This document shows, piece by piece, positions 15,800-23,638 of a stretch of 28,456 nt of DNA (position 1 is the first letter of the stretch; each line of letters opens with the position of its first letter). The notes beneath the pieces were generated by a model that saw only the letters and a program-made list of their open reading frames with translations, was not told where the DNA came from and made no database searches. Where the stretch lies: NCBI GenBank assembly GCA_002502175.1, contig DAPQ01000079.1, positions 1 through 28,456 of the forward strand, in the 5' to 3' direction. This stretch comes from Euryarchaeota archaeon UBA19 (GTDB lineage Archaea; Thermoplasmatota; Poseidoniia; Poseidoniales; Thalassarchaeaceae). Made by a program: the position numbers and the translations under genes.

Positions 15800-17488
15800 A
15801 TGGTCGTGCCTTCAACTCCCTTAGATGGTCTAGACTCATCACAAGCTGAAATGATGGAAGAATTGGTTCTTTGTCTAGACTCTGACGATAATGTGATTGA
15901 TAGTTCCAGCAAATTCACAACCCATCATGGAGAAGGAATTCTTCACAGAGCATTTAGTGTACTGATTTTCGATAGTGAAGGTAGATTATTAGTGCAACAA
16001 AGATCTTCTGAGAAAATTACATTTCCAGCAGTTTGGGCCAACTCATGTTGTAGCCATCCACTAGACATTGTTGGAGAAAATGACGACCCAATTGAAGGTG
16101 TGAAAGAAGCCGCAAGAAGAAAATTAGACCAAGAACTTGGTATTCCTAGATCGATTACTAACGATTGGAAATTCCACCATATTGGCAGATTTGAATACAA
16201 ATGCCGATGGGATTCGGAATGGGTCGAGCACGAAATCGACCATGTTCTAATCGTAGAAGCTGATTGTGAAGTTGATTTCAATCGAAACGAGATTCAATCC
16301 GTAGACTGGTTAGATAATGATTCTTTAATCCAAATGATGGAAAGAAATGGGAGATGGAAAAGTCAGTTGATTGCCCCATGGTTTGAGGCTATTTTCAATA
16401 ATTTTCTGGAATCTGGAGATTTTACTATCGATGGAATTATTTCCAATAAAAATTCAGAAATTATCAGGTGTGGCGAATTGTCCGTTCAACATCCTGAAAA
16501 TTCTGCTAGTAATGTATTAGCAGCATTGGGCCAACATAAGGAAGTTGTTGAGGGAATTATACAAGAAAACCTATCAAAAATTCAACAAGAACGACTACGA
16601 GGGGCAATGTCTCACCTATTTACCGGTGGAGGGAAACGATTGCGTGCGATTATGCCAAGACTGGTGGGCGATGCAGTTGGAAATGGACATCAGGGGCATT
16701 ATACCCTAGGGGCATGTATCGAAATCATTCACAATTTCACTTTGGTTCATGATGATATTATGGACCAAGACCCGATTCGTAGGGGCTTGGATGCTGTACA
16801 TGTCGCATATGATGACCCAACAGCGATAAATGCAGGAGATGCAATGTTAGCACTCGGGTTTGAAATGCTAGCTGATAGTTCGCATATCGAGGATTCTCAA
16901 CTCAGGCATGTAGTCAGCGCGATAGGACAAATGGTACGACATGTAGCTGAAGGTCAACAAGAAGATTTTGAATTTGAGGATAGAGATTCCGTTTCCGAAG
17001 ATGAATATATTTCCATGATTGCAGGGAAGACTAGTGCAATGTTCGAAACATGCGCGGAAACTGGTGCTATTCTAGCAGGTGCGGATATTGAAACTGTGGC
17101 AAATATGGCAAATTGGGGGCTCAATCTAGGACTGTGCTTCCAAATCATGGATGATTATATCGACATGACTAGTGATACCGAAACTCTAGGTAAACCTGCG
17201 GGAAGTGATATCGTTCAAGGTAAGAGAACTCTCATTGCTATTCATGCTTTGGAAAGCGGTGCGGATTTGCCTACGTTTCACAAATTGTTCGGTACAGAAA
17301 CAACAGATACCTCGGAACTTGCCGTTGCGGTGCAAGAACTGAATGACAATGGTTCAATTCAATATGCTTTGGATAGGGCAATGGAACATCACAGAATTGC
17401 ACACGGATGCTTAGACAAATTAGAGCAGACACCTGCTGTAGATTTACTAAGGGATATGACTGACTTCCAATTGGTAAGAATCAATTGA
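15800..17488 (+). CDS. fused type I IPP isomerase and geranylgeranyl diphosphate synthase
   Basis: This is a single 562-residue frame with two enzymes. Residues about 20-205 are a Nudix-type IPP:DMAPP isomerase: the catalytic Cys is Cys84 in WANSCCSHP and the acid pair is Glu143/Glu145 in WVEHEIDH. Residues about 237-562 are an all-alpha prenyltransferase with TGGGKRLRAIMPRL, the first Asp-rich motif HDDIMDQD, the second QIMDDYID and GKPAGSDIVQGKRT. Phe lies five residues before the first motif, as in archaeal GGPP synthases, so a C20 product is likely. The ATG at 15800 has AAAGGGA upstream and is preferred over TTG at 15791. No internal stop or frameshift separates the domains. Its TGA abuts the aEF-2 stop. 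Confidence 0.95.
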   Translation: MVVPSTPLDGLDSSQAEMMEELVLCLDSDDNVIDSSSKFTTHHGEGILHRAFSVLIFDSEGRLLVQQRSSEKITFPAVWANSCCSHPLDIVGENDDPIEGVKEAARRKLDQELGIPRSITNDWKFHHIGRFEYKCRWDSEWVEHEIDHVLIVEADCEVDFNRNEIQSVDWLDNDSLIQMMERNGRWKSQLIAPWFEAIFNNFLESGDFTIDGIISNKNSEIIRCGELSVQHPENSASNVLAALGQHKEVVEGIIQENLSKIQQERLRGAMSHLFTGGGKRLRAIMPRLVGDAVGNGHQGHYTLGACIEIIHNFTLVHDDIMDQDPIRRGLDAVHVAYDDPTAINAGDAMLALGFEMLADSSHIEDSQLRHVVSAIGQMVRHVAEGQQEDFEFEDRDSVSEDEYISMIAGKTSAMFETCAETGAILAGADIETVANMANWGLNLGLCFQIMDDYIDMTSDTETLGKPAGSDIVQGKRTLIAIHALESGADLPTFHKLFGTETTDTSELAVAVQELNDNGSIQYALDRAMEHHRIAHGCLDKLEQTPAVDLLRDMTDFQLVRIN

Positions 17489-19696
17489 TCAATCAGTATA
17501 GTTTGCTTCGCTAGGAACTTCAGCCTTGAGGCCTTTCCTTTCCCGAATTTCCCCTACTGTTTTCTCGAATAGAGAAGGAGGTAGCATTTCGAATCCTGCA
17601 TTTTCTGTATTCCAAACAGCTCGACCTTGGCTAGCAGCACGAATGTCGTTAGAGAAACCAAAAGTCTCAGCAACGGGCATCTTTCCTATCACAGAAGCTG
17701 TGCCACCGTCAACAGGCATATCCTCAATGATTCCCCTTCTGTTGGTGACTTCTCTTGTAACACCTCCAATAACATCGTTTGGAGCGTCTACACGTATATT
17801 CTGCATTGGCTCAAGAATGACTGGTCTTGACCTAATTAGTGCTCCCTTGCAGGCATTTCTAACTGCGGGAATAGTTTGAGCAGGGCCTCTGTGTATCGCG
17901 TCTTCGTGTAATTTAGCATCCACTAGTCGCATCATAACACCCATCATTGGTTCTTCTGCGACTGGGCCTTTCTTACACACTTCGTTGAATCCTTCGATGA
18001 TTAGTTCTCGAGTTTCGTGTAGGTTCTGAATACCCTTTGTATCATTGACTAATACATTGGTACCATGGATAGCGTAAATTTTTCTCATTAGGTCTTTTTC
18101 CATACCATATTCTGCAAATTTATCGCCAACCTGCTTTGCGTCTTTGTTTCGGACAGTACCGTCACCAAATACACCTTCCCGGAGCGCTTGGATGACCTCT
18201 AGCGGAAGTGGCTCAGCTTCGATGTAGAATCTATTGTGTCGGTTTGGAGACTTTCCTTCGAATGCTCGACCGCTGTTATTTGATTCAATAGATTCTCGAT
18301 AAACAACAATTGGTTCGCTGACGTTCACCTTGATCCCTTGTTCTTCTTCAAGCCTATAGACTGTGATTTCAAGGTGTAATTCACCCATTCCGGCAAGCAA
18401 AGCCTCACCAGTTTCTTGGTTAGTGAAAACCTGTAGTGAAGCGTCAGACTTGGCTAGACCTCTAAGCGCATCGATAAATTTCGGTAAATCCTTCATTGCT
18501 TTTGGTTCGACAGCCACGGTAACAACCGGCTCTGAATAGTGACGAATTGCTTCGAATGGTTCTGCATCCTTATCGCGGGAAATGGTTACTCCAGCAGCCG
18601 CGCTTCTTATTCCCGTAATTGCGGCAATATTTCCTGCGCTTACTGCAGGGACCTGGATTCTATCTCCACCAACCATCATTGCCACTTGTTGAACTCTTTC
18701 TGCCTTGCCGGCACCAATTGCCCAAAGTGATTCACCATGTTTGATAGACCCGGAATAAACACGACCTACTGCAACTTCTCCTGCATGTGGGTCCATCCAA
18801 ATTTTCGTAATCATCAAAGAAAGTGGTCCCTCAGAATCACATTCCATCATCGCCTTTCCTTCTGGTGTTTCTAGGTCTCCTTGCCAGATATTCGGAATTC
18901 GGTATTTCTGAGAGACAACAGGTGAGGGTAGTGTCTCAACAGCCATGTCCAGTAGGACTTCGTGGACTGGAGCTTTCTTTGCTAGACCCTTTTGATCGTC
19001 AGCAGCGCAATGCTCGAATATATCTTTGAAATTAAGTCCCGACTTTTGCATGTAAGGAACGGACATTCCCCAGTTATAGTAGGCCGAGCCAAAGGCTACC
19101 GTGCCGTTCTGCACTGACACCTGCCAATCTTTTCTTACGTCTTCAGGGGCGAAGGTCTGAATCAATTTGTTGACCTTGACGATAACTTTCTCAAATCTAG
19201 CCATCATTTCTGGTCCATCAATCTGTAATTCGTTGATTAAACGGTCAACCTTGTTGATGAAAAGAACTGGGCGTACCTTTTCCTTCAACGCCTGTCGGAC
19301 AACAGTCTCTGTTTGGGGCATTGTACCTTCTACCGCGCAGGCAAGAATGATACAGCCATCAACGGCTCTCATGGCACGAGTTACGTCGCCTCCGAAGTCA
19401 ACGTGACCTGGAGTATCGATGAGGTTGATGAGATAATCTTCTTCTCCGACTTTGTGAACCATAGATGCACTAGCCGCGTTAATTGTAATTCCTCGTGCGC
19501 TTTCTTGTTCATCGAAATCCAATACACGAGATTTTCCGGCAAGGTCCTCAGACATCATGCCTGCTCCAGCAATCAGGTTGTCGGAAAGTGTGGTTTTTCC
19601 ATGGTCAATGTGAGCTGCTATAGCTAGATTCCTTATTTTGTCTCGCTTATGCATGACTTCAGTAGCCCTTGCGATGTTGTCTTCCTTACGACCCAT
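17489..19696 (-). CDS. translation elongation factor aEF-2
   Basis: This 735-residue GTPase drives ribosomal translocation. G motifs are AHIDHGKT (28-35), RGITINA, DTPGHVDFGG and NKVDR. The diphthamide target is His602 in LHEDAIHRGPAQ, so Dph enzymes are expected elsewhere in the genome. The domain V tail ends MLPPSLFEK. The ATG at 19696 has AGAGGTTGG five bases upstream. It follows uS7 in the order S12-S7-EF-2, but 104 bases separate them, including a perfect inverted repeat and a TATA-like box, so aEF-2 may have its own promoter. EF-1A and S10 do not follow, unlike many archaeal str operons. Confidence 0.97.
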   Translation of the reverse strand: MGRKEDNIARATEVMHKRDKIRNLAIAAHIDHGKTTLSDNLIAGAGMMSEDLAGKSRVLDFDEQESARGITINAASASMVHKVGEEDYLINLIDTPGHVDFGGDVTRAMRAVDGCIILACAVEGTMPQTETVVRQALKEKVRPVLFINKVDRLINELQIDGPEMMARFEKVIVKVNKLIQTFAPEDVRKDWQVSVQNGTVAFGSAYYNWGMSVPYMQKSGLNFKDIFEHCAADDQKGLAKKAPVHEVLLDMAVETLPSPVVSQKYRIPNIWQGDLETPEGKAMMECDSEGPLSLMITKIWMDPHAGEVAVGRVYSGSIKHGESLWAIGAGKAERVQQVAMMVGGDRIQVPAVSAGNIAAITGIRSAAAGVTISRDKDAEPFEAIRHYSEPVVTVAVEPKAMKDLPKFIDALRGLAKSDASLQVFTNQETGEALLAGMGELHLEITVYRLEEEQGIKVNVSEPIVVYRESIESNNSGRAFEGKSPNRHNRFYIEAEPLPLEVIQALREGVFGDGTVRNKDAKQVGDKFAEYGMEKDLMRKIYAIHGTNVLVNDTKGIQNLHETRELIIEGFNEVCKKGPVAEEPMMGVMMRLVDAKLHEDAIHRGPAQTIPAVRNACKGALIRSRPVILEPMQNIRVDAPNDVIGGVTREVTNRRGIIEDMPVDGGTASVIGKMPVAETFGFSNDIRAASQGRAVWNTENAGFEMLPPSLFEKTVGEIRERKGLKAEVPSEANYTD

Positions 19697-19734
19697 TCTA
19701 CCAACCTCTGGATGGCCCGTCGACCTGACATTGG

Positions 19735-19768
19735 TTCATAAAGCCGATTGTATCACTACGTGATACAA
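19735..19768 (-). promoter_or_regulatory. candidate aEF-2 promoter with an upstream palindrome
   Basis: On the minus strand TTGTATCAC and GTGATACAA (19748-19768) form a perfect 9-base inverted repeat with a 3-base centre. Six bases further downstream TTTATGAA (19742-19735) could be a TATA box. A start about 25 bases on would leave a short leader containing the ribosome-binding site at 19702-19710. The repeat could instead be an RNA hairpin after uS7. Confidence 0.45.
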
Positions 19769-19800
19769 CTCTCGATACTGACATTAGAAATCATCAGCGA

Positions 19801-20406
19801 TCATCGAGCAGATGCTGCAATGCGCTCAATCTCATCTTTCTTTCCAACTGCAAATGATGCAACGTCACCTGCTGCTGCTTTGTTAAGTTCGGAAATGATA
19901 CCTTGAGTTAGAGTACGGGTGCTCTTTGCTGTAGCTGAAGCGCAACCCATTGACAAATTTCGTAGTGCTACATCTAATCTACGGCTTGGAGACGAATCTA
20001 CAGCCTTAGGTTGACTTACAGCACCGAACTTGATCCTAGTAGTCTCTTCGCAGGGAGCGGAGTTTACAATAGCATCAATGAAATGCTGTAGCGGGTTTTC
20101 TCCAGTTCGCTCAGCGATATTGTCTAATGCAGCTTCAAAGGCTTTAGCACAGTGTTGTTTCTTGCCACTGAACTTCCCAGTTCGCATTAAGTTGTTGATG
20201 AATCTTTCAATAACGGAAAGTTTTGACTTCCCGAACCAAGCATTAGCATGTCTACCACCACTGTGTGGGGTTCCAATAGTTGTGAGGTTGATGTAAGGAG
20301 CGAGACCAGGGTCGCCACAAACCACTTCTTGAGCATCCCACTTACCGAAAACCATGGTTCCAATACCGGCGATTGGTTGAGCCTGTTGAGTTTCTTCCTC
20401 TGACAT
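19801..20406 (-). CDS. rps7: small ribosomal subunit protein uS7
   Basis: This is a 201-residue archaeal S7, which nucleates the 30S head and lies near the E site. Characteristic pieces are IERFINNLMRTGKFSGKKQ, NPLQHFIDAIVNSAPCEET, RRLDVALRNLS and a C-terminus with ASFAVGKKDEIERIA. The frame opens with GTG at 20415. The ATG at 20406 is chosen because AAGGTGAG lies four bases before it, formed by the end of the S12 gene. The C-terminal extension is typical of archaeal and eukaryotic S7. Confidence 0.96.
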   Translation of the reverse strand: MSEEETQQAQPIAGIGTMVFGKWDAQEVVCGDPGLAPYINLTTIGTPHSGGRHANAWFGKSKLSVIERFINNLMRTGKFSGKKQHCAKAFEAALDNIAERTGENPLQHFIDAIVNSAPCEETTRIKFGAVSQPKAVDSSPSRRLDVALRNLSMGCASATAKSTRTLTQGIISELNKAAAGDVASFAVGKKDEIERIAASAR

Positions 20407-20411
20407 GCTAC

Positions 20412-20852
20412 TCACCTTACTGGCTTCTCCTTACGGCCGCGAACCATTTCATCTAACGATACGCCATTTACCTTGATTACTTTGAATCTAACACCAGGTA
20501 GGTCACCGTATGACCTTCCCATTCTTCCACCGATACCTTCCACGAGGACTTCATCGTGTTCATCAATGAAGGAAATAGCACCATCTCCAGGTGCAAAGGC
20601 TGTTAATTTGTTACCTGTTCGAATTAAGGATATCTTGACCGCTTTACGAATACCTGAGTTAGGTTGTTTAGCTTCAATACCAACCTTTTCAATCACAATT
20701 CCCTTTGCTTGGGTAGACCCTCGTAGAGGATCGTGCTTGAGAACACCGCCTTGGCGCCTCTTGGTTTCTCGGTTCTTGAATTTCCTTTCGTTCCAGCGGA
20801 ACTTCTTGCGATCCTTCTTCATCTTTGGTCCAGAGAACAATCCACGACCCAT
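20412..20852 (-). CDS. rps12: small ribosomal subunit protein uS12
   Basis: This is a 146-residue archaeal uS12, part of the decoding centre. KQPNSGIRKAVKISLI is the decoding loop region, GDLPGVRFKVIKVNGVSL the second conserved loop. The frame is open to 20918, but the ATG at 20852 is chosen: GAGGTG lies six bases upstream, a TATA-like box is at 20891-20900, and MGRGLFSGPKMKKDRKKFRW is the expected archaeal N-terminus. Its stop overlaps the ribosome-binding site of uS7. The gene is first in the S12-S7 unit. Confidence 0.96.
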   Translation of the reverse strand: MGRGLFSGPKMKKDRKKFRWNERKFKNRETKRRQGGVLKHDPLRGSTQAKGIVIEKVGIEAKQPNSGIRKAVKISLIRTGNKLTAFAPGDGAISFIDEHDEVLVEGIGGRMGRSYGDLPGVRFKVIKVNGVSLDEMVRGRKEKPVR

Positions 20853-20858
20853 TACAAT

Positions 20859-20925
20859 CACCTCGAAGGAACGCCCCGCCGACCTACCCACCATATAAGA
20901 GCGTGACGGACTCACCAAAGGTGAG
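20859..20925 (-). promoter_or_regulatory. promoter region of the uS12 unit
   Basis: On the minus strand TCTTATATGG (20900-20891) is a good archaeal TATA box about 40 bases before the ATG, with GAGGTG at 20864-20859. Upstream of it is an inverted repeat CTCACC-AAA-GGTGAG at 20911-20925. The same stretch lies before the divergent UbiD gene and could serve both directions. Confidence 0.5.
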
Positions 20926-20982
20926 GGGGCGAGTGCCTCAACCTCGCTAACATTGAAGCACGGCGTGCGTCGGGTCGTTCAC

Positions 20983-22254
20983 ATGGCCTTTAGGGACCTG
21001 TTGGCTGGGGCTACTGAAATTAACGATGAAATCAGTGTCAATCATGATATGTTGAATCATTCAAAATCCATAGACCACAAGGCTATAGTGTTCAATAATA
21101 TATCAGAAGCAAAGGGCCTACGTTCTGCAATTAATGTGTTAGCAAGAGACCGACTCTGTTCTATTTTTGATATAACGCCAGGAGAACTAATTGACATATT
21201 GGCGTGGGCTATGGAAAATCCACAAGAACCTGAGATCACATCTCCTGAAAATAGTCCAGTTTTTGAAAATACACAAGAAGTTACAGATTTGACCAAAATT
21301 CCCATCCCATGGCATTATCCTGAAGACAGGGGAAGGTATCAATCGGCATCTGTGATAATCGCGGAATATGATGGAATCCGAAACATGTCATTTCACAGAC
21401 AATTCCTTCGGGATGGTAATCATTGTGTTTCTAGGTTTGTACCTCGCCACCTTCGAACAATGACGGACAAAGCTAGGGAAAATGGTGACGAGATTAATAT
21501 CGCTGTTGTCAATGGACCCGATGCAACAGTTTTGCTGGCAGCGGCAATGTCTTTCACGCATGATTTGGACGAATTAACGGTGGCAGCCGCTTTACACCAA
21601 AGATTGCATGGCAAACCACTCGAACTAGTAAGTCTACCAAATGGCATACAGGTTCCAGCAGATTCGGAATTTGCGATGGAAGCAAGAATTACATTACAAG
21701 ATGATGATGAAGGACCATATGTCGATATCACAGGCACCGTTGATGATGTTAGACAAGAGCCACTTATCGAATATGATGCCGTACATCACAGGAATCAAGC
21801 CGTATTTCATGCTTTGATTCCAGCAGAAGTTGAACATAGAACGCTGATGGGACTTCCAAGAGCGCCCACTATCAAGGCCGCAGTAAACGCAGTAGTTCCC
21901 TGCACTGATGTATACATGACTGACGGGGGTAGCGGTTGGCTTTCTGCGGTAGTAGCCATAGAACCACAAAAACAAGGGGATGGGATGGCGGCAATTCATG
22001 CTGCACTAGATGGTCACCGTTCCATGAAACAGGTGACAATAGTTGACACCGACATAGATTGTTCCAATCCAGTTAGAGTAGAATGGGCTTTGATGACTCG
22101 ATGGCAACCAGACAAAGATACAGTTATCCTATCGAAACAAAAGGGCTCGAGTTTAGATCCCTCGAGAGATGAAAATGGACTAACTAGTAAGATTGGAATC
22201 GACGCCACGTTACCACCCGGCATTGAACGAAAGCCCTATGAGAGCGTACTATGA
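20983..22254 (+). CDS. UbiD-family decarboxylase, candidate anhydromevalonate phosphate decarboxylase
   Basis: This 423-residue protein is of the UbiD prenyl-FMN decarboxylase family. The N-terminus MAFRDLLAG fits the family and sets the start at ATG 20983 instead of TTG at 20953. Motifs are PADSEFAMEARI (about 225-236), EHRTLMGLPRAP (284-295), DIDCSNPVRVEWAL and TRWQPDKD (357-379) and KIGIDAT (403-409). In archaea a UbiD relative decarboxylates trans-anhydromevalonate 5-phosphate to isopentenyl phosphate, the IPK substrate. IPK and Idi-GGPPS are 3.5-6 kb away, so that role is the best inference. A quinone or aromatic-acid decarboxylase is the alternative, given the menaquinone genes nearby. 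A UbiX partner is not in the window. Confidence 0.85.
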   Translation: MAFRDLLAGATEINDEISVNHDMLNHSKSIDHKAIVFNNISEAKGLRSAINVLARDRLCSIFDITPGELIDILAWAMENPQEPEITSPENSPVFENTQEVTDLTKIPIPWHYPEDRGRYQSASVIIAEYDGIRNMSFHRQFLRDGNHCVSRFVPRHLRTMTDKARENGDEINIAVVNGPDATVLLAAAMSFTHDLDELTVAAALHQRLHGKPLELVSLPNGIQVPADSEFAMEARITLQDDDEGPYVDITGTVDDVRQEPLIEYDAVHHRNQAVFHALIPAEVEHRTLMGLPRAPTIKAAVNAVVPCTDVYMTDGGSGWLSAVVAIEPQKQGDGMAAIHAALDGHRSMKQVTIVDTDIDCSNPVRVEWALMTRWQPDKDTVILSKQKGSSLDPSRDENGLTSKIGIDATLPPGIERKPYESVL

Positions 22255-22263
22255 GGAGTTACG

Positions 22264-23241
22264 ATGGCAACAACCGATCTCGGTTCTAGCCTGCAACACC
22301 CTCGAAGGAGTCTAGGAAATCGACATAGGAGTCAGGCAGAGAAATTTCTCAAACTATCTAATGATGATAAATCAAATCTGTCTTGGGCCGAGCAAAGTGC
22401 TCGTCAAGCAGTATTACACGACTTCACTCATCCTGACAATTGGAGGACTTTGTTAACAATCAAACTGGAGATTGAGGATCATCTAGGGGCCCGAGCCGTC
22501 CTGGATGATTTGTTTTTGATCCTTGGTAGGGACCCAGAACTTTTGTCACAACTGGATGGTGTTAACCTAGGAAATGCTGGACTCAGTTTACTAGAGGGTG
22601 CGTTATCTGTTGACCCTCTAGACCCAGATAATTGGTGGGAATTAACCTCTCAAGAGGGAGGGGTAGAGGCTTTTTGTGAACGTATCCGAAATTTGGATTT
22701 TACAGATCAAAGAGCGAATATTTTGTTCTCAAGAAGAATGGAAAGATTACTCGATGCAGGATATGAAGATGAATATCTCGAGTTAACCAGAAAATTGCTC
22801 GCCCAAAGACCCTCAAATCATGAGGCATGGGACAAAATGGGCAAATTACATGAAAGAAGAGGAGAATTTGACAAGGCATGGTTATGTTACGATCAAGCAC
22901 AATCCAACTCCACTAATCTAAACTCCCGAGACGATTTCAAAGTTAGAATGGAATCATTAATTGATGGAAAAGGAAAATTGGCTTGGAAAGCACCTGACAT
23001 TTCCGATAGACTCGATTTCCTAAATCGGATGCAAATTCTAGCCAGACCGACTACAGAACTTGCGCAAGATGAAATTCTAGAAGAAGATACTGAATTATCC
23101 GAACTAGATTATGCTAGGCAATTATTCGAAAAAGATAGACTATCTGAGGCATTCTTCATCGCCAGAAGACTCGCCACACAGGGAGATACTGAGGCTAAAT
23201 TACTAGCAGAAAAAATCCAGGAGTTGATGGTAAATGAGTGA
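22264..23241 (+). CDS. TPR-like helical-repeat protein
   Basis: This is a 325-residue, largely helical soluble protein. TPR-like signatures include ARQAVLHDFTHPDNWRTLL near residue 46, LDPDNWWELT near 120 and the clearest unit, NHEAWDKMGKLHERRGEFDKAWLCYDQA, near 185-212. A last pair of helices lies around 279-310 (ELDYARQLFEKDRLSEAFFIARRLA). The N-terminal 30 residues are basic. The ATG at 22264 follows the UbiD stop by nine bases, and the end overlaps the Nudix gene by eight bases, so the three genes are probably one transcript. Likely a protein-interaction scaffold; no partner can be read from the sequence. Confidence 0.8.
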   Translation: MATTDLGSSLQHPRRSLGNRHRSQAEKFLKLSNDDKSNLSWAEQSARQAVLHDFTHPDNWRTLLTIKLEIEDHLGARAVLDDLFLILGRDPELLSQLDGVNLGNAGLSLLEGALSVDPLDPDNWWELTSQEGGVEAFCERIRNLDFTDQRANILFSRRMERLLDAGYEDEYLELTRKLLAQRPSNHEAWDKMGKLHERRGEFDKAWLCYDQAQSNSTNLNSRDDFKVRMESLIDGKGKLAWKAPDISDRLDFLNRMQILARPTTELAQDEILEEDTELSELDYARQLFEKDRLSEAFFIARRLATQGDTEAKLLAEKIQELMVNE

Positions 23242-23638
23242 ACAAGAACCTTGGGTCGTCGTTTGGGCTGTACCAAAGCAACCCCTAGATGCTCCTTGTT
23301 GGTTAATGGTCAAACATATTGAACGAGGATGGGAATTACCAGGTGGAAAAATCGCCCAAACTGAATCGTTCGATATAACAGCATTACGAGAATTATTCGA
23401 GGAGGCCGGAGTTCTAGGGACCGCCACCAATTATGATGAAAATATCCTCCCAACAGGTACCGTAGTTAGAGTAGAAATTGACGAAGAGCCTCAACCATAC
23501 GGTTGGGAGTCTGAAGATGAAAAAATCAGTGAAGTTGGCTGGTGTGTAGAGATACCGGGCGAATTATATTGGGGGGAAAAAGAGATTCAACGCTTACTAG
23601 ATCATGATTGGAGCACTTCAAGAAGCCTCGCATCTTGA
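23234..23638 (+). CDS. Nudix hydrolase
   Basis: This is a 134-residue single-domain Nudix protein. The box G-x5-E-x7-REL-x-EEAGV is complete at 38-60 (GGKIAQTESFDITALRELFEEAGV), so a nucleoside-diphosphate-linked substrate and hydrolysis with a divalent metal are expected. The substrate is not readable; the MutT/ADP-ribose-pyrophosphatase-like layout with WELPGGK is common to many subfamilies. Its last 37 bases overlap the tail of the convergent helical-repeat gene. Confidence 0.85.
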   Translation: MSEQEPWVVVWAVPKQPLDAPCWLMVKHIERGWELPGGKIAQTESFDITALRELFEEAGVLGTATNYDENILPTGTVVRVEIDEEPQPYGWESEDEKISEVGWCVEIPGELYWGEKEIQRLLDHDWSTSRSLAS

